Positions 14,804 to 23,530 of a DNA stretch of 37,536 nt are shown here, one piece after another. The position numbers and the translations under genes are program-made. How positions within the stretch are numbered: the first letter of the stretch is position 1; each line of letters opens with the position of its first letter. The DNA is from an uncultured Acidimicrobiales bacterium. GTDB lineage: Bacteria > Actinomycetota > Acidimicrobiia > Acidimicrobiales > SZUA-35. The notes beneath the pieces are model-generated. The model saw only the letters and a list, made by a program, of their open reading frames with translations. It did not search any database and had not been told where the DNA came from. The stretch spans positions 1 through 37,536 of the forward strand of contig CALKZY010000046.1 in NCBI GenBank assembly GCA_938002965.1. Reading direction: 5' to 3'.

Positions 14804-15639
14804 CCCTTGTTTGCTTTGGGTCGGTGAAAGGTGCTCCCGGGGTGACGCTGACCGCACTTCTCACTGCCGCTGCTTGGCCTACTGAGGACGGGCGAGTGAA
14901 AGCCTTCGTGGAGGCCGACCCAGACGGGGGCTCGCTGGCGTTGCGCTATCGGCTCTCGCCGCGGCCGGGACTTCTGTCGCTGGCGGCTGCAGCCAGCAAT
15001 GCGTTGAGTAGCGATTCCATTGTCGATCACACCCAAACATTGCCCGGCGGGCTGCCCGTTGTGGTTGCCCCGCCGTCGCCGGAGCAGGCCAGCGTTGCCA
15101 TGGACTCGGTCGGGGGTGAGTTGGGGCAGTGGCTGGCCAACGGCCCGGGCGATTTCATCGCCGATGTCGGTCGGCTGTCGGTCAACGCCACCAACGCCCA
15201 TTTCGTCGCCGCGGCTGATGCTGTACTGGTAGTCTGCCGTCCGGTGCCCGATCAGCTCCAGCCGGCAGCGCAGCGAATGAAAGCACTCGGTGCTTCGTCG
15301 CAGGTCGGCTGGATTCTCATCGGGGAGAAGCCCTACTCGGCGTCCGACGTGAGCGAAGCGTTTGGCTTCCCAGTGGTTGCCGCCTTGGCCGATGAGCCCA
15401 AAACCGCTTCGGCCATCACCTCCGGGGTGGATCCGCACAAACTGAAACGAAGCGGATTGACGTCGGACGTGGCCACGTTTGCCTCGTCAATGTCGACGTG
15501 GATGAACGAGCGACGCAAGGCGGTCGAGCCCGGTCTTCCTCCAGAGCAACCACTCGACAATGCTTCGTCGTCGATGTCTGAGGCGGTGGTCCAAGCCATC
15601 GATACCGACCGTGCGGCCGAGGAGGCCTTCGGTCAGTGA
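14800..15639 (+). CDS. TadZ/CpaE-like MinD-family protein with degenerate P-loop
   Basis: 279 residues. The fold start LVCFGSVKGAPGVTLTALL aligns with the deviant Walker A of ParA/MinD proteins, but the last lysine is a valine (KGAPGVT). Later strands FIADVGRL and ADAVLVVCRP match the switch II and nucleotide-base strands. TadZ/CpaE localises the pilus machine at the pole. Loss of the P-loop lysine suggests weak or no ATP hydrolysis. It overlaps both neighbours by 4 bases, so synthesis is coupled to SAF protein and TadA. Confidence 0.82.
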   Translation: MTLVCFGSVKGAPGVTLTALLTAAAWPTEDGRVKAFVEADPDGGSLALRYRLSPRPGLLSLAAAASNALSSDSIVDHTQTLPGGLPVVVAPPSPEQASVAMDSVGGELGQWLANGPGDFIADVGRLSVNATNAHFVAAADAVLVVCRPVPDQLQPAAQRMKALGASSQVGWILIGEKPYSASDVSEAFGFPVVAALADEPKTASAITSGVDPHKLKRSGLTSDVATFASSMSTWMNERRKAVEPGLPPEQPLDNASSSMSEAVVQAIDTDRAAEEAFGQ

Positions 15640-16970
15640 CGGTCGACGCCGAGTTGGTGCAACGGATGGCCCGCACGGTGGGCGAACAGGTTTCCGAAGG
15701 AATCCGGTCGAACACCAACGGTGACTGGTCGAATGGGTCTGATGCATCCGGCTGGGATGAGGACGACCGCCGGATGTACACCCAAACGGTTGTCCAGCGA
15801 GCTATCTCAGCAGAAAACGAGCGACGCCTCGGCCAGGGGGTTCCCCCGCTTGACAACGCCGACGCCTCGCAGTTGAGCACCGCGGTGTTGAACCGAATGT
15901 TCGGACTGGGTGACCTGCAGCTCCACATCGACAATCCGCAGGTCACCGACATCTACGTGAACGGATGCGACAACGTGCACCTGAAGTGGCGGGACGGACG
16001 TTCCACCCGGGAGCGCCCGGTGGCAGCCACCGACGAGGCGTTGATCGAGATGATTCGTAACCAGGCTCGTCGTTCACGTCACGAACATCACTGGGACCCG
16101 GCTTCGCCGGTGCTTGACTTGCAGCTTCCGTCGGGCGATCGCTTGAACGCGGTGGCGTGGGTTTCGCAGCGTCCGTCGATCTCGATCCGACGCCACGACT
16201 TCGCCATCGCCAGGCTGAAGGAGCTGATCGAGCTTGGGACGGTTAACGAGGCACTATTTCAGTTGCTGAGCGCAATGGTGCGTGCCCGGTTCAATATCTT
16301 GGTCGCCGGGGGCACCGGAGCGGGCAAGACGACCTTGTTGCGATGTCTCATCAATGAGATTCCCGCTGATGAGCGGCTGGTGACCGTGGAGGACTCCCTG
16401 GAGATCGGGTTGGCCCGGTTCAGTGAGCTGCACCCGAACCACGTCGAGCTCGAAGCCCGAGAGTCCAATATCGAAGGCACAGGCGAGGTCACTATGCACG
16501 ACCTGGTTCGAGCCGGATTGCGGATGGGACCGGACAGGGTGATCGTCGGCGAAATCAGAGGGGCCGAAGTGGTGCCGATGCTGTTGGCCATGAGCCAGGG
16601 CAACGACGGCTCGATGTCCACTGTCCACGCCGACTCAACCGCCGGAACATTCCCCCGGCTTCAGGCGTACATGGCTATGACTCCGGAACGGTTTGATACC
16701 AGGACGGCCAATCTCATGGTGGCCAACGCCGTAGATGCCATTGTGCATGTGGCTCGGCGCCGCGACGGTCGACGAGTGTTGACCAGCGTTCGTGAAATCA
16801 CCGGCGCCGACGGTGAATTGGTCGTCTCAAACCAGGTGTATGGTCCCGATACTTCCATGCGGGCTCAACCCAATTTCCGGTTCGAAGACGCAAGCATGGC
16901 TCGCCTCGAGCAAGTCGGCTTCGACCGTCGTTGGCTGGAGCCTTCGGCCAACCGATGGAACGGCAACTAG
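15636..16970 (+). CDS. tadA: TadA/CpaF secretion ATPase
   Basis: 444 residues. Walker A is VAGGTGAGKTTLLRCL with K231; an Asp box follows (LVTVEDSLEIGL), then Walker B/His-box segments (MGPDRVIVGEIRGAEV and MSTVHADSTAG). The N-terminal domain carries DIYVNGCDNVHLKWRDG, typical of CpaF/TadA. This hexameric cytoplasmic ATPase powers Flp pilus assembly through TadB and TadC. The GTG start overlaps the TadZ-like stop. The tadB ATG follows the stop immediately. Confidence 0.95.
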   Translation: MTVDAELVQRMARTVGEQVSEGIRSNTNGDWSNGSDASGWDEDDRRMYTQTVVQRAISAENERRLGQGVPPLDNADASQLSTAVLNRMFGLGDLQLHIDNPQVTDIYVNGCDNVHLKWRDGRSTRERPVAATDEALIEMIRNQARRSRHEHHWDPASPVLDLQLPSGDRLNAVAWVSQRPSISIRRHDFAIARLKELIELGTVNEALFQLLSAMVRARFNILVAGGTGAGKTTLLRCLINEIPADERLVTVEDSLEIGLARFSELHPNHVELEARESNIEGTGEVTMHDLVRAGLRMGPDRVIVGEIRGAEVVPMLLAMSQGNDGSMSTVHADSTAGTFPRLQAYMAMTPERFDTRTANLMVANAVDAIVHVARRRDGRRVLTSVREITGADGELVVSNQVYGPDTSMRAQPNFRFEDASMARLEQVGFDRRWLEPSANRWNGN

Positions 16971-17855
16971 ATGGGCTCGCTGGTGACGGCTTCGGCCGGA
17001 GCACTGTTCGGACTCGGCCTTCTGCTTTTGATTGGTGGAGTAAGGGGAAGGCGTTACCTGCCTTCGGGGCGGGCGATTGCTGCTCGGGTGTTCGGTACTC
17101 AGGTGGAGCGCGAGGCAATGCTGTTGTCGTTGGCAGCCGCGCTGGTGGCGGCAATCGTGGTCGTGGTTGCTACCGGTTGGCCGGTCGCCGCCGTCGGAGC
17201 CGGGATTGCCGTTGTGATGCTGCGTCGGGGCTCCGGTTTGAGCGCCGACCATCGCCGCTATGTGAGTCGTACCAACGCTGTGGCCTCGTGGGCTGAGCTG
17301 GTTCGAGACAACATGGCTGGTGCGGCTGGCTTGGAGCAGGCGCTCCTGGCCAGTGTTGAGGTGGCGCCCGGTCCTATCGTCAATGAGCTGCGCCGGTTTG
17401 TGTTGAATCTTGAGCGCCGCTCATTGGTGGAGTCGCTCCACCAGTTGGGCGAGGATCTTGACCACCCTTCGGCCGACTTGGTGATCGCGGCGTTGACCAA
17501 CGCCGCGGTTATGGAGGTACGCGAGCTTGGGCCTCTTCTCGGTCGGTTGGCCGAGGCCACCAGGGCCGACACTCGAATGCGTGAGCGAGTCGAGGTGGGT
17601 CGGGCCCGAATCCGAACGTCGGCCCGCATTGTGGTGGCCACAACTACGTTGACTATTGGCTTGTTGTGGTTGTTTGCCCGCAATCTGCTGGTGGCGTATG
17701 ACTCGCTTGCCGGCCAACTGTGGATGTGTGTGGTCGGTTCGATTTTCATCATCGGAGGATCGGCCCTGCGGAGCTATTCACGCTTCGATATGCCGCAGCG
17801 CTTTGAGGCTCGTAGCCGAAGCGTTGGTTCGACTTCAGGGGCGGCGGGGTCGTGA
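16971..17855 (+). CDS. tadB: TadB inner-membrane pilus platform protein
   Basis: 294 residues. N-terminal membrane segments at about 4-24 and 45-75, a cytoplasmic helical T2SSF domain (WAELVRDNMAGAAGLEQALLASVEVAP, ADLVIAALTNAAVMEVRELGPLLGRLAEATRADTRMRERVEVGRARIRTSA), and two spans near the C-terminus. TadB and TadC form the platform on which TadA drives pilin extraction and polymerisation. It starts directly after tadA and overlaps tadC by GTGA. Confidence 0.9.
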   Translation: MGSLVTASAGALFGLGLLLLIGGVRGRRYLPSGRAIAARVFGTQVEREAMLLSLAAALVAAIVVVVATGWPVAAVGAGIAVVMLRRGSGLSADHRRYVSRTNAVASWAELVRDNMAGAAGLEQALLASVEVAPGPIVNELRRFVLNLERRSLVESLHQLGEDLDHPSADLVIAALTNAAVMEVRELGPLLGRLAEATRADTRMRERVEVGRARIRTSARIVVATTTLTIGLLWLFARNLLVAYDSLAGQLWMCVVGSIFIIGGSALRSYSRFDMPQRFEARSRSVGSTSGAAGS

Positions 17856-18784
17856 CGGCGCTGATCGCCGGTTTGTTTGGTGCTGTGTTCGGCGCCGGGC
17901 TGTTGTTGTTGGTACGAGCGTTTAGGCCGAAACGGGTCGATTTGCAAGAGCTGATGCGGGTGGTTTCCAACACCGGGCAGTTCACCTTGGAACAAGGCTC
18001 GGCTTCGACTACCGGTCGCAGTCGACTCGCCGGTGGCATAGCCGGAATGAACTCCGGCCTCGGCGGACGCGATGATATCGATGCCAAGTTGCGTGTTCTA
18101 GGCAAGGATCGACGAACACATGACTTTGAGAAGTTGGCGGCGATGGTGGTTGGTTTCAGTCTGCCGCTGATGCTGGGGGCGCTCGCCCTGTTGGTCGGCT
18201 TGCGACCGCCGGTCCTCGTCTTGCTGCTTTTGGCCGTTGCCTTTGGCCTCGGCGGGTTTCTCTATCCAGACCTGCCCTTGAACGAGCAGGTTGAAGAAAG
18301 GCGTCGCGCGTTTCGGCATGCTCTTGGCGCCTACCTGGAGTTGGTAAGCATCTTGTTGGCCGGTGGAGCAGGCACGCAGACGGCGTTGGAGGCGGCCGCC
18401 CGATCAGGCGACGGTTGGGTGTTCGAAGAGTTGCGCACGGCGTTGGATCGGGCGGCCAGTACTAATCGTGGAGCCTGGGAGTTGTTCGGGGAGTTGGCCG
18501 ACGAACTCGGCATCGATGATCTTCGGGACCTCGCGTCGTCGCTGGCTTTGGCCGGTGGTCATGGTGCACGGGTGCGGGACTCGCTGGTGGCCAAAGCCGA
18601 CGCCATGCGTCATTCGATGGTCACCGATTTGGAGGCCATGGCCGAGACCAGAACCGAGAAGATGATCATTCCGGTGGCGATCATGACGGTGGGCTTAACC
18701 GCCTTCGTCGGCTATGGCGCTATGACCGCCATTGCCGGAGGCGGAGCCGGTGCTGACGTGCCGTCCATCGACGCCGGGCAGTAG
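17852..18784 (+). CDS. tadC: TadC inner-membrane pilus platform protein
   Basis: 310 residues. An N-terminal span (LIAGLFGAVFGAGLLLLVRAF), two close central spans (about 93-137) and a C-terminal T2SSF domain (ALGAYLELVSILLAGGAGTQTALEAAARSGDG..., RDLASSLALAGGHGARVRDSLVAKADAMR), ending with a last span near 270-295. It is the partner of TadB in the Flp pilus platform. A 79-base gap with an AGGGAG ribosome site separates it from the pilin gene; the gap allows extra pilin expression. Confidence 0.9.
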   Translation: MTALIAGLFGAVFGAGLLLLVRAFRPKRVDLQELMRVVSNTGQFTLEQGSASTTGRSRLAGGIAGMNSGLGGRDDIDAKLRVLGKDRRTHDFEKLAAMVVGFSLPLMLGALALLVGLRPPVLVLLLLAVAFGLGGFLYPDLPLNEQVEERRRAFRHALGAYLELVSILLAGGAGTQTALEAAARSGDGWVFEELRTALDRAASTNRGAWELFGELADELGIDDLRDLASSLALAGGHGARVRDSLVAKADAMRHSMVTDLEAMAETRTEKMIIPVAIMTVGLTAFVGYGAMTAIAGGGAGADVPSIDAGQ

Positions 18785-18863
18785 ACGGGGACGTTGAGTC
18801 CAGCAAGTACGTGCAGCAAGTTAAGTCGAACAAACAAGCCGAGTTGAGAAACAGGGAGTGACC

Positions 18864-19067
18864 ATGGGAACGACGGAAATGCGATTGCTTGGCCGACTGA
18901 GCCTAAGGGTGCGTCGTGCGATCGTTGACGACGACGGCGCCTTGACCACCGAGATGATGATTCTGACCGCCGTGCTGGCCGGGGTGGCTATTGCCGCTGC
19001 GGTGTTGCTTATGGGCGCCATGACCGACGCCGCCAACCAAATAGATGTGAACACCACAGTTAATTGA
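18864..19067 (+). CDS. Flp-type pilin
   Basis: 67 residues from ATG 18864, with AGGGAG 7 bases upstream. A basic leader ends in DDDG, followed by ALTTEMMILTAVLAGVAIAAAVLL. The glycine at -1 and glutamate at +5 match the prepilin peptidase site G^xxxxE, and the helix after it is uninterrupted, as in Flp pilins. The position after tadC fits. Met instead of Tyr follows the glutamate. Probably the major structural subunit of the pilus. Confidence 0.82.
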   Translation: MGTTEMRLLGRLSLRVRRAIVDDDGALTTEMMILTAVLAGVAIAAAVLLMGAMTDAANQIDVNTTVN

Positions 19068-19501
19068 ACAGGCAATTGACTGGGCGATTAGCCGGTGAGG
19101 TGACAGGGCCCGCAGCAAGAGTTCTGTTTAGGGCCGAGCATGGCCTGGCGTCAACTGAGGTGGCGGTACTGTTCCCGCTGATCATCGTGATGGCCTTGTT
19201 CCCGTTTCAAGTTGCCTTGTACTGGCACGCCAAACAGACCGCTGACCTGGCGGCCGAAACAGCGCTTGATGTCGGCCAAGTTGAAGGAGCGAGTCCGGTT
19301 GACGCCCGCCAAATCGGTCTGGAAGTACTCTCGGCCACTGGACAGGTGGAACAGGCGCAAGTTGAGGTGACAATCATCGGTGACACGGTGATTGCCACGG
19401 TGTCAGCCCGTCCCCGCTATCGGGTCATTCCTGGTCCATGGTCGGTTACGGCCCAGGCTCAAGGTCGAGTTGAGCGCTTCGTCGGTGTTGCCGAACGCTG
19501 A
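19064..19501 (+). CDS. TadE-like pseudopilin
   Basis: 145 residues from a TTG overlapping the pilin stop. After a basic leader, AEHG^LASTEVAVLFPLIIVMALFPFQVALYW gives the same cleavage pattern (Gly -1, Glu +5) and a long hydrophobic helix. The remainder is a beta-rich exported part (VEVTIIGDTVIATVSARPRYRV). TadE-family pseudopilins are minor subunits needed for Flp pilus formation. The N-terminus before the cleavage site is not certain. Confidence 0.8.
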   Translation: MNRQLTGRLAGEVTGPAARVLFRAEHGLASTEVAVLFPLIIVMALFPFQVALYWHAKQTADLAAETALDVGQVEGASPVDARQIGLEVLSATGQVEQAQVEVTIIGDTVIATVSARPRYRVIPGPWSVTAQAQGRVERFVGVAER

Positions 19502-19628
19502 GCGACGACACCGGTCGAGCTGCCCATAACGCTCCCGAACTTAGGTCCATCGACCCAAACCGCTACCATGGACATGGGTGGTGTTGCACCCGTTGAGGTT
19601 TGAGGCTAACTCCGCGGACGGGTCGTAG

Positions 19629-20144
19629 ATGACCAAACACATGAAACGGTTTTGGGTCAAAACAGGGCAGGGTTCGGCTACAAGACCTCTTGACGCGCCC
19701 GCTGAGGACGCCGGGATGGTGTCGACCGAAGTGGCTCTTCTCGTACCGGTAACCCTGCTTGGTTTTGTTCTGCTGATTGTGGCCGGTGGTCGCATCGTGC
19801 AGGCTGAAAGCGATGTGAAGTCCGCCGCTCAGGAGGCGGCCAGGGCCGCTACCTTTCACAACTCCCAGGCTGATGCCGGTGCCGAAGCCACCGCGGTAGC
19901 GGAAGCCAATTTGAGCAACTCCGGATTGAGTTGTGCATTGGGCGAAAACGTGTCGATGGCTGTGCTTCCCCCGGTCGGGTCGGCTGCCGTGTCGTCGACT
20001 GATTTGGCTCCTGACTCGATCGTGTCCGTAACTGTCTCTTGCACGGCAGATCTGAGCGACGTTGTCGCCCTAGGTGTCCCCGGTTCCCGTACATTCCGGG
20101 CCGAAGCTTTCGAACGAGTAGATGTTTTCAGGAGTAACCCGTGA
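19629..20144 (+). CDS. TadE/TadF-like pseudopilin
   Basis: 171 residues. Leader ending EDAG, then MVSTEVALLVPVTLLGFVLLIVAGG: again Gly -1 and Glu +5 before a long hydrophobic helix. The exported part has alanine-rich helices (VKSAAQEAARAATFH) and two cysteines (GLSCALG, VSCTAD) that could form a disulphide. A second minor pseudopilin of the locus. A 127-base gap precedes it, and it overlaps the LysM/BTAD gene by GTGA. Confidence 0.8.
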   Translation: MTKHMKRFWVKTGQGSATRPLDAPAEDAGMVSTEVALLVPVTLLGFVLLIVAGGRIVQAESDVKSAAQEAARAATFHNSQADAGAEATAVAEANLSNSGLSCALGENVSMAVLPPVGSAAVSSTDLAPDSIVSVTVSCTADLSDVVALGVPGSRTFRAEAFERVDVFRSNP

Positions 20145-23100
20145 CCGGTTCCCGAATCGGTGACCTTCTTAAAGGGGTCGTCGCCGCCGCCATCATCATC
20201 TGCATCCTCGTCTGGGTGCCGATCCTCCTTCTCGGAAGCGTGGGCTTCTCCTATCCCGAGGAGCTGGGCAATCTGATCGACCCGTTGACGTCGAACAACG
20301 TGAAGGCTTCGTCGGCCCTCCGACTGGGCCTGTCGATGCTGGCTTGGTTGGCATGGTTGCAGATCGCCTGGGCGCTGGTCGTTGAGCTGGCGGCCGCAGT
20401 CCGAGGTCAGGCGGCCAAACAGGTCATAGCTCTTGTTCCATTCGCACAACTTGGTGCTCGACGACTGGTGGCGACGGCAATGCTGTTGTTCTCGTTGTCG
20501 GCTCCGGTTTCGTCGGCTGTCGCCCCTGCAGTCGGGGTTGTCGCCGCCGCCTCGGCCGATGCGTCCCACGATGCCTCGCCTGATGAAACCGAGATTGTTG
20601 GTGCGAGTGGGCCCGACGAGATCACGTCCGACGCCAACAATGGAGCGGCGACGGCTGACGCCAGCGCTCGCGTTGACGCCGATAAGACGGCTGTTGACCT
20701 CACTGCGTCGACAGACAATGTCGAAGTAAAGAACCTCGCCGACACGCAACCGGAGCGGGTCAAGGCCGATCTTGTCTCCGGTCGGGGTGGGCCGGTAACG
20801 GTGCAGCCTTCTGCCACTGAGATCGATTTGGACGACTACGACATCGTCGACTACGAGATCAAACCGGGGGACACGTTCTGGTCGGTAGCAGAGAAGTCGG
20901 CGGGCAACGGCTTGGCCTGGCGCCAAATTCGTCGCATGAACATCGGCGTCATGAACGATGGCCTCACGCTAACCGAACGTACCGATTCGCTCACTCCAGG
21001 CTGGGTGATCAAGGTCCCGGTGCCGCCCGAGGTCGAGCCTGAGCCTGAGTCCGGCAACGATCAGCCGAAAGTCGCTTCGGACCTCCAACCATCGAGCACC
21101 GAAGGTGTACCGGCGGTGGAGGTCGACGAAGGCGATCACTTCTGGAAGCTAGCCACCCAAACTCTCTCTGATGCCTGGGGCCGCCAACCGACCGATGGCG
21201 AGGTGAGCCCGTATTGGGTGGACATGGTGGCCGCCAACGGTGGCCGCTTGTTGCCACCGGAAGACCCTGACGTGGTGTATCCAGGGCAGTGGCTTGAGGT
21301 GCCGCCGGTACCGACTGACCCCGCGGTTGATGACGGCGAGCCGAACACTGCTCCACTGAGCTCTTGGGCTGACGGTAGCGCAGGGCAGTCGGGCTCGAAC
21401 CATCCGACTGCCGACGTCGCCTCGTTCAACGAGGACCAGGCCGATTCGGTGGAGGCACCGCTCACGGCTGAACAGCTTGGCACCATTACGTCCACCTACG
21501 CCATAGCGGCTGGTGGCGAGATTGCCGTTGATGGTGCCGGGAACCAGGTCGATGACTTCTCGGCTTCCGAGCCCGGCGATGGCCCGCTAGATGCGGCTGC
21601 AATGGCCGCGGCATCGTTGGCAGCGTTCGGCTTGCTGTCTGCCGGTGTGGCCAGAATTGTTGACCGAAGGCAGGTTCGCGAACTCGGAGCGAGGCGTCCG
21701 GGAACCGCACCGGTGTTTCGACCTCCGAAGTCGGCTCAAGAACTGTTCTCCGATGCCAGCGACGATGACGCGCTGTCCGACCTCGATCTCGCTCTTCGCC
21801 ATCTTGGCCTGGCCACTGAGCGCAGCGGCATGGTCATGCCAGAGATGGTTGGCGCTTTGGTTAACAGCGCAAGCATCAGGTTCCTAATGGCCGACCGCCA
21901 CGAGACGGCTCCTCCTCCGTTTGAGTCCGCCCGTGGTGGCATGATCTGGCGGTTGGAGCGACCAATCCTCCCGCTTCCCGATGCGTGGGCCGCCAACCCG
22001 TATCCCTCACTGGTGTCGGTCGGGTATACCGCTGATGATCGCCTACTCGTCGACCTTGAGTATGTTCAGGCTCTTTACCTCGATGGTGACCTAAGCGTGG
22101 TGGTTGACTCTATGGCCACCATCGCATTGGAACTGGCCACCTCACCACTAGCTGACACCGTAGAAGTCATTTGCGTCGGGTTCGGAGAAGAACTGGCTGG
22201 GCTGGAGCGGGTGACGGTCGCTCCCGACTTGGCTTCGGTCATGCCGCGAGTGGAACGCCACGCTGCCATGGCCGTGGAGATTGCGTCCACAGTCGACCTC
22301 AACGCCGCCGGTGGACGAGCAGCTGAAATGGGCGACTGGACCCCAATGGTGGTCCTCGATCCGCTTGGCTTGCAGCCAGCAGAGACCGAGCGCCTTGTTT
22401 CGGCTGCCAACTCCATTCATGGTGGCGGGGTTAGTGCGGTTGTGACCGATCCGACCAAAACCGGTTTGGCCATGGAGGTCAGTGAGGGGCGGGTATCGAT
22501 TCCGGCCTACCGGGTGAAGATCGACCGACGGGCGATGACATCGGCGCAGCGAGCCGAGGTAGTGGCCGCCGTCTCCGACGCGACGTCACCCGACATTGTC
22601 GAACACCCCGACTTGGCGCAGCAGATCACGGTGGGGGCCTCGCGGTGCCGACAAGAGCTCGGCCCGGACGCATTGCCCGTTGTGCGACCGGTGCAACCCT
22701 TCAATGATGGGCCAGCGTCGCGTCACAGCCCAAGCAGCTTTGCCGCCGATCCGGCCCAGGTCCGATACACGGTCAAGTTGCTCGGCCCATTGCGTGTCGT
22801 GGACGCTACCGGACACCCCATCCAGTTCGACCGGTCGTCGACTCCGGAGTTCATAGCGCTGCTAGCTCACCACAGGGCGGGGGTTGAAGTTTCTTCGGCC
22901 ATGGATGCGCTGTGGCCGTCGACCACAGCCAGGCGACCCTGGATCAACAATGTTTTCGCCGACGCCCGACGGTGTCTGGGGTCGGGAACGGACGGAGTTG
23001 CCATTGTCGCTGGGGCCGGCGGGGAGGACAGTTATCGACTTAGCCCGATGGTCGGTACTGACCTCGATGTGTTCATCGACATGGTGGCCCAAGCCGAGCG

Positions 23101-23530
23101 GGCTGACCTGACTGAGGCGACAGAACTTCTGATCGAGGCTTTGGAGTTGGTTGACGGAGTGCCGTACGCCAACATCACCTCACGCTGGCCTCGCGACGGC
23201 GGACACTGGCATCGAGCTGCGCTGTTGGTGGACGAAGCCGCTCGTGCTGTGGCCGCTCTGGCGTTGGACCAGTTCGATGATCCGAGCCTGGCCGAATGGG
23301 CCGCGGCCCGCGGCCTACTGGCGAATCCGTACTCGATTGAGCTGCATCGGCTCCGACTCCGGGCTGCAATTGCTGCCGGGTCGTCTTCGAACGTTGACGC
23401 CGTGTTCCAGCACTATCAGACGATGGCGATGTCCGATGATCATCGGCCCGAGGGGCAGTCCCAGATCGACCCGGCCATCATCGAGTTGTACGAGTCGTTC
23501 AGGCGCTCTCAGATTTCCGAGCCAGCCTAG
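20141..23530 (+). CDS. Multi-span LysM and BTAD (SARP-like) fusion protein
   Basis: 1129 residues. Hydrophobic segments at about 14-36, 62-85 and 108-138 are followed by two LysM-type modules: YEIKPGDTFWSVAEKSA...PGWVIKVP (about 238-293) and VEVDEGDHFWKLATQTL...PGQWLEVPP (about 327-389). A further span lies near 484-505. The C-terminal third (about 874-1125) is a winged-helix plus BTAD region (VKLLGPLRVVDATGHPI, ALWPSTTARRPWINNVFADARRCLG, then TPR-like helices), as in SARP-type regulators. With four spans the LysM modules can face peptidoglycan while BTAD stays inside. It ends the tad operon. Role is unproven: wall-anchored pilus component or envelope sensor. The BTAD fold may serve protein binding rather than DNA binding. 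Confidence 0.85.
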   Translation: MTGSRIGDLLKGVVAAAIIICILVWVPILLLGSVGFSYPEELGNLIDPLTSNNVKASSALRLGLSMLAWLAWLQIAWALVVELAAAVRGQAAKQVIALVPFAQLGARRLVATAMLLFSLSAPVSSAVAPAVGVVAAASADASHDASPDETEIVGASGPDEITSDANNGAATADASARVDADKTAVDLTASTDNVEVKNLADTQPERVKADLVSGRGGPVTVQPSATEIDLDDYDIVDYEIKPGDTFWSVAEKSAGNGLAWRQIRRMNIGVMNDGLTLTERTDSLTPGWVIKVPVPPEVEPEPESGNDQPKVASDLQPSSTEGVPAVEVDEGDHFWKLATQTLSDAWGRQPTDGEVSPYWVDMVAANGGRLLPPEDPDVVYPGQWLEVPPVPTDPAVDDGEPNTAPLSSWADGSAGQSGSNHPTADVASFNEDQADSVEAPLTAEQLGTITSTYAIAAGGEIAVDGAGNQVDDFSASEPGDGPLDAAAMAAASLAAFGLLSAGVARIVDRRQVRELGARRPGTAPVFRPPKSAQELFSDASDDDALSDLDLALRHLGLATERSGMVMPEMVGALVNSASIRFLMADRHETAPPPFESARGGMIWRLERPILPLPDAWAANPYPSLVSVGYTADDRLLVDLEYVQALYLDGDLSVVVDSMATIALELATSPLADTVEVICVGFGEELAGLERVTVAPDLASVMPRVERHAAMAVEIASTVDLNAAGGRAAEMGDWTPMVVLDPLGLQPAETERLVSAANSIHGGGVSAVVTDPTKTGLAMEVSEGRVSIPAYRVKIDRRAMTSAQRAEVVAAVSDATSPDIVEHPDLAQQITVGASRCRQELGPDALPVVRPVQPFNDGPASRHSPSSFAADPAQVRYTVKLLGPLRVVDATGHPIQFDRSSTPEFIALLAHHRAGVEVSSAMDALWPSTTARRPWINNVFADARRCLGSGTDGVAIVAGAGGEDSYRLSPMVGTDLDVFIDMVAQAERADLTEATELLIEALELVDGVPYANITSRWPRDGGHWHRAALLVDEAARAVAALALDQFDDPSLAEWAAARGLLANPYSIELHRLRLRAAIAAGSSSNVDAVFQHYQTMAMSDDHRPEGQSQIDPAIIELYESFRRSQISEPA

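Noticed and set aside
14452..15438. Minus-strand open frame of 328 codons under the SAF and TadZ-like genes
   Set aside because: Serine/threonine/arginine-biased translation and opposite to the tightly overlapped pilus operon.
19856..20926. Long open frame on the minus strand (356 codons) antisense to pseudopilin and LysM/BTAD genes
   Set aside because: It is antisense to genes with clear domains and rich in Arg, Ser and low-complexity runs, as expected of a GC-rich shadow frame.
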